From positions 1 through 6,581 of the forward strand of contig JAQBNV010000361.1 in assembly GCA_028288395.1 (NCBI GenBank): a DNA stretch of 6,581 nucleotides, given 5' to 3'. The notes below the pieces were generated by a model. The model made no database searches and was not told where the DNA came from. It saw only the letters and a program-made list of their open reading frames with translations. The number at the start of each line of letters is the position of its first letter. Position 1 is the stretch's first letter. The stretch comes from Adhaeribacter sp. (GTDB taxonomy: Bacteria; Bacteroidota; Bacteroidia; Cytophagales; Hymenobacteraceae). Both the position numbers and the translations under genes were made by a program. Positions 1 through 4,261 of this stretch are shown here, one piece after another.

Positions 1-199
1 CCAGGCCATCTATTTTTTTACCGCAAAGCAGCCGGAGTTGTTTGTAAAAACTTATATTTGCGGGCTTATCGGTTGGTTTGGCGGTGGTGCATCCCTGTAA
101 CACCAGCAATTCCCCGCATAGCAAGAACATAAAAGCCCCCTGAACCAGCCGGTTACGCCATCTTTTTTGGAGATACGGCCTTGTGTTTCTACCCGCCAC
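1..199 (-). CDS. Putative lipoprotein of unknown function, 5' part only (runs off the left edge)
   Basis: The minus strand holds an open frame reaching the window edge. It encodes a hydrophobic stretch ending in a lipobox-like L-Q-G-C, followed by a polar T-T-A-K-P-T-D linker and then S-F-Y-K-Q-L-R-L-L-C-G-K-K-I-D-G-L. This is the layout of a type II (lipoprotein) signal peptide, so the product is probably a membrane-anchored periplasmic or outer-membrane lipoprotein. The start is uncertain. An ATG at 130 has a G-rich SD-like AGGGGG about 5 nt upstream, but that signal peptide would have no basic residue. A GTG at 199 adds the basic segment K-R-W-R-N-R just before the hydrophobic core, so I prefer it. 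The frame is closed further upstream by a TAA. The F-Y-x-x-L-x-x-L-C-G-K start of the mature part vaguely resembles uncharacterised Bacteroidota proteins, but I assign no function. It is divergent from the pheA operon. Confidence 0.55.
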   Translation of the reverse strand, partial: MAGRNTRPYLQKRWRNRLVQGAFMFLLCGELLVLQGCTTAKPTDKPANISFYKQLRLLCGKKIDGL

Positions 200-257
200 T
201 GAAGCAAAGGCCGGTTTGGAATTAAATAAGAAATTAAAATACGTTTTCAGAAGGAAG

Positions 258-265
258 CAAATTTA
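258..265 (-). promoter_or_regulatory. Candidate -7 promoter element for the divergent lipoprotein gene
   Basis: Read on the minus strand this is TAAATTTG, a perfect match to the Bacteroidota -7 consensus TAnnTTTG. It would place the transcript start near 251, about 50 nt before the GTG at 199. I see no TTG -33 element at the usual 17-23 nt spacing, and such 8-mers are not rare in AT-rich DNA, so this is tentative. Confidence 0.35.
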
Positions 266-416
266 AACTTAACCCAAAAATATAAAAATAACCCGAACCA
301 ACAGCTACTATCAACTTAAAACAAAGCTAAAAAATGAGATTATTTTAAGACGTGCGCCTGCCTGATTAAATTTATTCTAAGAATTCAGGCCGTTAAATAA
401 ACTTTTTCTCGCTTAA

Positions 417-450
417 TTGTAGATAATTAAAATTTTCTTCCTTATAATTG
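417..450 (+). promoter_or_regulatory. Candidate promoter of the pheA leader/operon
   Basis: TATAATTG at 443-450 matches the Bacteroidota -7 consensus TAnnTTTG except at one position. A TTG at 417-419 lies 23 nt upstream of it, at the long end of the usual -33 to -7 spacing. Initiation about 7 nt downstream (near 457) would give a transcript with only about 12 nt before the leader ATG at 469, which suits an attenuator leader. The one mismatch and long spacing keep this tentative. Confidence 0.4.
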
Positions 451-468
451 CTGCATCAAAAGAAAAAA

Positions 469-534
469 ATGAAAACCAGAACGAGCGCAACTTTTTATTA
501 CTACTTTTTTTTTAGTCCCTCACCAGGGTGTTAA
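469..534 (+). CDS. Phe/Tyr-rich leader peptide of the pheA attenuator (21 codons)
   Basis: An ATG at 469, preceded by an A-rich stretch, opens a 21-codon ORF ending at TAA 532-534. Residues 9-15 are F-Y-Y-Y-F-F-F, seven aromatic codons in a row at 493-513. The N-terminus (M-K-T-R-T-S-A-T) is polar and the tail is S-P-S-P-G-C. It lies directly upstream of a strong intrinsic terminator and of pheA, whose product makes the Phe precursor. This is the organisation of ribosome-mediated attenuation, as in E. coli pheL. Stalling at Phe or Tyr codons when charged tRNA is scarce would let transcription continue into pheA, while completed translation would allow termination. The peptide probably has no function of its own. 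The T9 run at 505-513 makes the frame sensitive to a one-base error: an extra T would end the ORF with TAG right after F-F-F, leaving the aromatic run intact. The role is inferred from sequence. Confidence 0.82.
   Translation: MKTRTSATFYYYFFFSPSPGC
517..532 (+). promoter_or_regulatory. Candidate pause hairpin and antiterminator arm in the pheA leader
   Basis: CCCT at 517-520 and AGGG at 525-528 can form a small 4-bp hairpin with loop CACC, immediately after the aromatic codons. GGGTGTT at 526-532 can alternatively pair with AAAGCCC at 572-578, the 5' arm of the terminator, with three G-C pairs, one G-U, one mismatch and two A-U. A ribosome stalled on codons 493-513 would cover to about 525 and leave 526-532 free. 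A ribosome at the stop codon would cover it. The geometry fits an antiterminator, but the pairing is weak and hand-derived. Confidence 0.4.
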
Positions 535-571
535 GGAAAAGTATTGCGTTCAAAAACAAAATATAAATCCC

Positions 572-600
572 AAAGCCCCGATATTCGGGGCTTTTTTTTT
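572..600 (+). terminator. Intrinsic terminator (attenuator) just before the pheA start
   Basis: AAAGCCCCGA at 572-581 and TCGGGGCTTT at 585-594 form a perfect 10-bp stem with a 3-nt loop, and the T run continues to 600 (nine Ts, 592-600). It cannot serve the divergent gene upstream, and the only plus-strand unit before it is the leader ORF, so it acts as an attenuator of the pheA operon. It ends 4 nt before the pheA ATG at 605. The folded stem would therefore also sit where an initiating ribosome must bind, so an added effect on translation is possible (inference). Confidence 0.88.
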
Positions 601-604
601 AACC

Positions 605-1438
605 ATGAATTCAACTCCAGTTATTGCCATCCAGGGCGGTCCCGCTTCTTTCCACGATGTAGTGGCACAGCAATATTTTGCTCCCCAGGAAATCCAATCT
701 TTGCCCTGCATGACTTTTCAGCGGGTATTTGCCAGCGTTAAAAACGGCGAGGCGGATTTTGGCGTGCTCGCCATCGAGAATTCTTTGGCCGGCAGTATCC
801 TGGGCAATTATTCGCTGCTGCACGATTACCCGGTTTCTATTATCGGGGAGGAATATTTACCCATCGAGCAGAATCTACTGGCTTTGCCGGGGCAAACAGT
901 TCATGATATCCGGATAGTGCGTTCGCACCCGATGGCTTTGCTGCAGTGCACCAATTTTATGGAAGAACACCCGCACCTGCAGGCTCTGGAAGCCGCCGAT
1001 ACCGCCGAGAGCGCCCGCGAAATCCGGGAAAATAACCTGACTGGGGTAGCCGCTGTGGCGAGCCGGGCCGCTGCCGCCCGTTATGGACTGGATATTCTGG
1101 AAGAATGCATTCAGAATTACAAAGATAACTACACCCGTTTTTTAATTATTTCGCGCCAGGCTCTGAAAGACGTGAGCAGCGCGAATAAGGCCTCCGTTAA
1201 TTTCCGGCTGCACCACCGGGCGGGCGAACTGGCCAAAATATTAGATGTATTCCGCGATTTGCATATAAATCTGTCGCTGATTCAATCTATCCCGATTATG
1301 AGTAAACCCACGGAGTTTTCCATTCTGCTCGATTTGGAGTGGGACCATTACGCTGACTTTAAAGCCGCCATCGAAAAGGTAAAACCTATGACGGTAGAAA
1401 TAAAAATATTAGGCATTTATAAAAGAGGAGTAAAATAA
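605..1438 (+). CDS. pheA: Prephenate dehydratase (monofunctional, with ACT domain)
   Basis: This enzyme decarboxylates and dehydrates prephenate to phenylpyruvate, the committed step to phenylalanine, in the cytoplasm. The 277 residues are a normal length for a stand-alone enzyme. The catalytic part covers residues 5 to about 185: an N-terminal A-I-Q-G-G-P-A-S-F-H segment, the E-N-S-x-x-G-S motif at 58-64, an H-P-M-A-L segment at 108-112, and the catalytic T-R-F motif at 177-179 inside N-Y-T-R-F-L-I-I. An ACT regulatory domain covers about 197-272. In it the classical ESRP Phe-binding motif reads Q-S-I-P (227-230) and the GALV region reads R-A-G-E-L (205-209), so feedback binding may differ from the E. 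coli type. The ATG at 605 is chosen because the conserved N-terminal strand starts at once. It has no Shine-Dalgarno sequence and lies 4 nt after the attenuator T-tract. It is followed by the aminotransferase gene after 1 nt. Confidence 0.95.
   Translation: MNSTPVIAIQGGPASFHDVVAQQYFAPQEIQSLPCMTFQRVFASVKNGEADFGVLAIENSLAGSILGNYSLLHDYPVSIIGEEYLPIEQNLLALPGQTVHDIRIVRSHPMALLQCTNFMEEHPHLQALEAADTAESAREIRENNLTGVAAVASRAAAARYGLDILEECIQNYKDNYTRFLIISRQALKDVSSANKASVNFRLHHRAGELAKILDVFRDLHINLSLIQSIPIMSKPTEFSILLDLEWDHYADFKAAIEKVKPMTVEIKILGIYKRGVK
1424..1430 (+). promoter_or_regulatory. Shine-Dalgarno-like site for the aminotransferase gene
   Basis: AGAGGAG lies inside the last codons of pheA, with its purine core (AGGAG, 1426-1430) 9 nt before the ATG at 1440. 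Strong SD sequences are uncommon in Bacteroidota and no similar site precedes pheA or the DAHPS gene. It supports translation of the aminotransferase from the polycistronic pheA message and fixes its start. Confidence 0.55.
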
Positions 1439-1439
1439 A

Positions 1440-2612
1440 ATGATCATTCCGAAGGCAAACCGTTTAGACCACGTACAGGAATATTACTTTGCCCGCAAGC
1501 TGGCCGAAGTCCGGAATCTGATGGCGCAGGGCCACGATGTTGTAAACCTGGGTATCGGCGACCCGGATTTGCCGGCTTCCGACGAAACTGTTACGGCGCT
1601 GACCCAATCGGCCCAAAACCAGAAAAATCATGGTTACCAGCCTTATCGTTCGATTCCGGCATTGCGCACCGCTATGGCCGGTTGGTATCACCAGGTTTAT
1701 GAGGTAACCCTGAACCCTGACACCGAAATATTGCCGTTACTGGGTTCTAAAGAAGGTATATTTCATATTGCCATGGCTTTCCTGAACCCCGGCGACCAGG
1801 TACTGGTGCCCAACCCGGGTTACCCGGCCTACGCCGCCGTTACGAAACTCGTGAATGCCGAGCCGGTTTTCTTTGATCTGACCGCGGAGAACGACTGGTT
1901 ACCCGACCTGGACGCTTTACGGCGCTTAGATACGTCTAAAATAAAACTCATGTGGCTAAATTACCCGAACATGCCTACGGGGGCTTTGGCTTCGGAAGCG
2001 GATTTCGAGAAAATAATAGCCTTTGCCCGCGAGCGGGAAATATTAATTGTGCATGACAATCCGTACAGCCTAGTTTTGAACGAAAAAGCGCCAATAAGCA
2101 TTTTACATGCAAACGGAGCGATGGATTGCTGCCTGGAACTAAACTCCCTGAGCAAATCTTTTAATATGGCTGGGTGGCGGGTGGGCCTGGTAGCCGGTCA
2201 GCAGGAATATATTGACGCCATCATTGCCATTAAAAGCAACCTGGATTCTGGCATGTTTTTACCGATTCAGCACGCCGCCATTCAGGCGTTGGCCAACCCC
2301 GAAAGCTGGCACCAGGAACGGAACGCAGTGTACCGCAGCCGGCGCGAATTAATTTACCAATTGCTGGATGTGCTCAACTGCGAATATTCGAAAGAAGCGA
2401 CCGGGATGTTTGTGTGGGGCCGGGTACCAGACGAGGTACAAGACGTAGAAGCTTTCCTGAACCAGATTTTATACGAAGCGCACGTTTTCCTGACGCCGGG
2501 TAAGATTTTTGGCAGCAACGGTGAACGTTACGTGCGGGTATCGGTTTGCGCCACCGAAGAAAACATCCGAAAAGCCATTGATAACATAAAACAATTATTA
2601 ATAAATGCTTAA
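1440..2612 (+). CDS. PLP-dependent class I/II aminotransferase of the aromatic operon
   Basis: This 390-residue fold-type I aminotransferase resembles the aspartate / LL-diaminopimelate aminotransferase group. Visible landmarks are the N-terminal N-L-G-I-G-D-P-D segment (36-43), G-S-K-E-G (102-106), Y-P-N-M-P-T-G (175-181), the PLP-ring D206 and Y209 in H-D-N-P-Y, the Schiff-base lysine K239 in S-L-S-K-S-F-N-M-A-G-W-R, and the substrate carboxylate-binding R366 in Y-V-R-V-S. The family N-N-P-T-G signature has Met in place of the second Asn. Placed between pheA and DAHPS/CM, it most likely transaminates phenylpyruvate (and 4-hydroxyphenylpyruvate) to the amino acid or acts on prephenate. Family membership alone does not decide the substrate, and automatic annotation may call it aspartate or LL-DAP aminotransferase. 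It follows pheA with a 1-nt gap and is certainly co-transcribed with it. Confidence 0.92.
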   Translation: MIIPKANRLDHVQEYYFARKLAEVRNLMAQGHDVVNLGIGDPDLPASDETVTALTQSAQNQKNHGYQPYRSIPALRTAMAGWYHQVYEVTLNPDTEILPLLGSKEGIFHIAMAFLNPGDQVLVPNPGYPAYAAVTKLVNAEPVFFDLTAENDWLPDLDALRRLDTSKIKLMWLNYPNMPTGALASEADFEKIIAFAREREILIVHDNPYSLVLNEKAPISILHANGAMDCCLELNSLSKSFNMAGWRVGLVAGQQEYIDAIIAIKSNLDSGMFLPIQHAAIQALANPESWHQERNAVYRSRRELIYQLLDVLNCEYSKEATGMFVWGRVPDEVQDVEAFLNQILYEAHVFLTPGKIFGSNGERYVRVSVCATEENIRKAIDNIKQLLINA

Positions 2613-2625
2613 AATCAAGCATTTA
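2602..2625 (+). repeat. Perfect 9-bp inverted repeat across the aminotransferase stop codon
   Basis: TAAATGCTT at 2602-2610 and AAGCATTTA at 2617-2625 form a 9-bp stem with a 6-nt loop, and the TAA stop (2610-2612) lies at the stem/loop junction. The stem has only two G-C pairs and no T-tract follows (AACTTCTCC), so it is not a standard terminator. It may slow polymerase or protect an mRNA 3' end between the two transcription segments, or it may be chance. Confidence 0.35.
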
Positions 2626-2661
2626 ACTTCTCCGGAATTAAAAAATAAAATATTTATACCT

Positions 2662-2669
2662 TAAATTTG
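2662..2669 (+). promoter_or_regulatory. Candidate internal promoter (-7 element) for the DAHPS/CM gene
   Basis: TAAATTTG is a perfect match to the Bacteroidota -7 consensus TAnnTTTG. It sits in the 88-nt AT-rich gap before the DAHP synthase gene and predicts a start near 2676, about 25 nt before the ATG. No TTG -33 element is visible at normal spacing. The unusually large gap within an otherwise tightly packed operon makes a separate promoter plausible. Confidence 0.45.
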
Positions 2670-2700
2670 TAACCTATAACTTTTAATCATATTTATTCTA

Positions 2701-3804
2701 ATGAGTAAACCTACCATCGATCTGCTGCCTACTTCTGCTTTAATCAATGCGGACAGGTCACCCCTAATTATTGCCGGCCCTTGCAGCGCGGAGTCCGAAG
2801 AGCAAGTGATGCAAACAGCACACCTGATTAAAGAAATACCAGGTGTAACCGTATTCCGGGCGGGTATCTGGAAACCCCGTACCCGTCCCAACAGCTTCGA
2901 AGGCGTAGGCGTACCTGCTCTGAAATGGTTAAAGCGGGTAAAACAGGAAACCGGTCTAAAAGTAGCTTGCGAAGTAGCAAACACTTCCCAGGTTTTTGAA
3001 GCCCTGAAAGCCGGCATTGATATTCTCTGGATTGGCGCCCGTACCACGGTTAACCCGTTTACGGTACAGGAAATTGCCGATGCCCTACGCGGCGTAGATA
3101 TTCCGGTATTGGTTAAAAACCCGGTAAACCCCGATTTACAGTTATGGTTAGGTGCCATCGAACGCCTGAACCAGGCTGGCATAAAACAATTAGGAGGCAT
3201 ACACAGAGGTTTCTCTACTTTTGACAACGCTCCTTACCGCAATATGCCCAAGTGGAACAGTGCCATTGAATTTAAGCGCCTGGTACCGGAACTGCCTTTA
3301 ATCTGCGACCCAAGCCATATAGCTGGTAACCGTGAATTATTGCAGCCTATTGCTCAGCGGGCTATGGACTTGGCTATGGAAGGCTTAATGATCGAAACCC
3401 ACGTAGATCCTTCGGTTGCTTTAAGTGATGCTTCGCAGCAGGTTACCCCGGCTGACCTGAAAAAGTTATTGAGCAGCCTGCGTTTCAGCAAGGTAGATGC
3501 CGATAACCCGGAAGATCATTATCAACTGGAAGAAATGCGGCGGAATATTGATCAGCTAGATAAAGAGTTGATGGAAGTATTTGCCCGCCGTGCCCGTTTA
3601 TCCCGCAAGATCGGGGAATACAAGAAAGTACACAACATGGCTATTCTGCAGGTTAAACGTTGGGATCAGATACTCGAAGACATCCTGGAAAAAGCCAATA
3701 AAGAAGGTTTAGACGAAAAGTTTGTACGGTCTATTTTCCAGACAGTGCACCATTATTCAATTAACCTGCAAACTGAAATTGTGAACGGCAAAGCCGACGC
3801 TTAA
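2701..3804 (+). CDS. Bifunctional DAHP synthase (type Ibeta) / chorismate mutase (type II, AroQ)
   Basis: The enzyme condenses phosphoenolpyruvate with erythrose 4-phosphate to DAHP, the first shikimate step, and rearranges chorismate to prephenate, feeding PheA. Residues about 15-260 are the DAHPS barrel: A-G-P-C-S-A-E-S (25-32), K-P-R-T-R-P (58-63), V-K-N-P (138-141), G-I-H-R-G-F (166-171), C-D-P-S-H (202-206), E-T-H (232-234) and L-S-D (241-243). By spacing against the Thermotoga enzyme, the metal ligands would be C28, H206, E232 and D243. Residues about 275-355 are an all-helical AroQ mutase, with R280, R297 and K308 matching E. coli R11, R28 and K39, then L-Q-V-K-R-W (316-321). The 367-residue length fits the Bacteroidota fusion in which the mutase is C-terminal. 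No N-terminal ACT domain is present, so feedback probably acts through the mutase domain (inference). The ATG at 2701 has no Shine-Dalgarno sequence. Confidence 0.95.
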   Translation: MSKPTIDLLPTSALINADRSPLIIAGPCSAESEEQVMQTAHLIKEIPGVTVFRAGIWKPRTRPNSFEGVGVPALKWLKRVKQETGLKVACEVANTSQVFEALKAGIDILWIGARTTVNPFTVQEIADALRGVDIPVLVKNPVNPDLQLWLGAIERLNQAGIKQLGGIHRGFSTFDNAPYRNMPKWNSAIEFKRLVPELPLICDPSHIAGNRELLQPIAQRAMDLAMEGLMIETHVDPSVALSDASQQVTPADLKKLLSSLRFSKVDADNPEDHYQLEEMRRNIDQLDKELMEVFARRARLSRKIGEYKKVHNMAILQVKRWDQILEDILEKANKEGLDEKFVRSIFQTVHHYSINLQTEIVNGKADA

Positions 3805-3817
3805 CACCTACTAATAC

Positions 3818-3833
3818 CTGCCTGGGTAGGCAG
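3818..3833 (+). repeat. Small hairpin directly after the DAHPS/CM stop
   Basis: CTGCCT at 3818-3823 and AGGCAG at 3828-3833 form a perfect 6-bp stem with loop GGGT, 13 nt after the stop codon. A short TTTGATT follows, which is not a proper T-tract. It may assist termination together with the longer hairpin downstream. Confidence 0.4.
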
Positions 3834-3840
3834 TTTGATT

Positions 3841-3913
3841 AAGTGCCATTCTGAAAAGTTAGTCTTTTGCTGCGACCAGCAACGGACAACTGACCAGAAT
3901 GGCACTTTTTTTT
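3841..3913 (+). terminator. Long structured intrinsic terminator of the aromatic operon
   Basis: AAGTGCCATTCTG at 3841-3853 pairs perfectly over 13 bp with CAGAATGGCACTT at 3895-3907, and a run of eight Ts spans 3906-3913. The 41-nt apical part is not a free loop. AGTT (3857-3860) pairs with AACT (3888-3891), GTC (3862-3864) with GAC (3885-3887), and TTGCTG (3867-3872) with CAGCAA (3877-3882) around a CGAC tetraloop. The result is one long imperfect hairpin of about 26 bp. Position and T-tract indicate termination after DAHPS/CM. The stem is longer than termination needs. Confidence 0.8.
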
Positions 3914-3928
3914 GCCAATTTTTATCAA

Positions 3929-3937
3929 TGTGGATAA
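3929..3937 (-). promoter_or_regulatory. Perfect DnaA-box-like 9-mer
   Basis: TGTGGATAA on the plus strand is the reverse complement of TTATCCACA, the canonical DnaA box. It begins the AT-rich intergenic stretch. A single box is not an origin: no cluster of boxes, dnaA or other replication gene is visible here. It could be a DnaA regulatory or titration site, or chance. Confidence 0.3.
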
Positions 3938-4151
3938 CTTTTTTGTACATTAAATTTAATAAAATATAAATATACATAGATTTTTAAAATCCATAAATAA
4001 TTTTAATAAAAAATTTAAACGTAATAATACTATTTTTATAACCTGTTATTCTTTATAACTATATGAAATTCAGTAATATATGTTATTATAAGTTTTAATT
4101 TGGTTACTATTCCAAAAAATACACACCTATTTCCATTTTATGTATTTTTCC

Positions 4152-4159
4152 TACCTTTA
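4152..4159 (+). promoter_or_regulatory. Candidate -7 promoter element for the S8 protease gene
   Basis: TACCTTTA differs from the Bacteroidota -7 consensus TAnnTTTG only at the last base. It would give a start near 4166 and a 5' leader of about 95 nt. No TTG -33 element is seen at the expected distance, so the call is weak. Confidence 0.33.
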
Positions 4160-4261
4160 CGATTGTATAATAAACATATCAACGGCATCTTATACTCTTA
4201 TTAAAAATATAAGTTTCTAAAGAGAAAAGCCACTCGCATATAAATTATCCATCGTCTGAAT

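Larger units (their letters stand above)
200..468. other. Divergent AT-rich intergenic region
   Basis: This region lies between the minus-strand lipoprotein gene and the pheA leader ORF. It is strongly AT-rich compared with the flanking coding DNA and contains no credible gene. It holds the two outward-facing promoter candidates (258-265 minus, 417-450 plus). A short inverted repeat, GCCTGA at 360-365 and TCAGGC at 385-390 with a 19-nt loop, has no T-tract and is too weak to call a terminator or operator. Confidence 0.6.
3914..4261. other. AT-rich intergenic region before the S8 protease
   Basis: About 350 nt without a coding frame, composed of A/T runs and poor in G+C. It holds one perfect DnaA-box-type 9-mer (3929-3937), a related 7-of-9 match, TTATCCATC, at 4245-4253, and a weak -7 candidate (4152-4159). 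I see no tRNA, no tandem repeat and no insertion-sequence ends. Confidence 0.6.

Noticed and set aside
360..390. Inverted repeat GCCTGA / TCAGGC upstream of the leader as a terminator or operator
   Set aside because: The stem is only 6 bp with a 19-nt loop and no T-tract, and there is no plus-strand gene upstream to terminate.
544..741. Plus-strand frame overlapping the attenuator and the start of pheA
   Set aside because: It begins at a non-ATG codon, runs through the terminator stem and lies in another frame over conserved PheA sequence, so it is a shadow frame.
2661..3227. 188-residue minus-strand open frame opposite DAHP synthase
   Set aside because: It lies antisense to strongly conserved DAHPS motifs and has no recognisable domain, so it is a codon-bias shadow.
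3914..4261. AT-rich intergenic region as a chromosomal origin
   Set aside because: There is only one exact DnaA box, no array of boxes and no replication genes nearby, so the evidence is insufficient.
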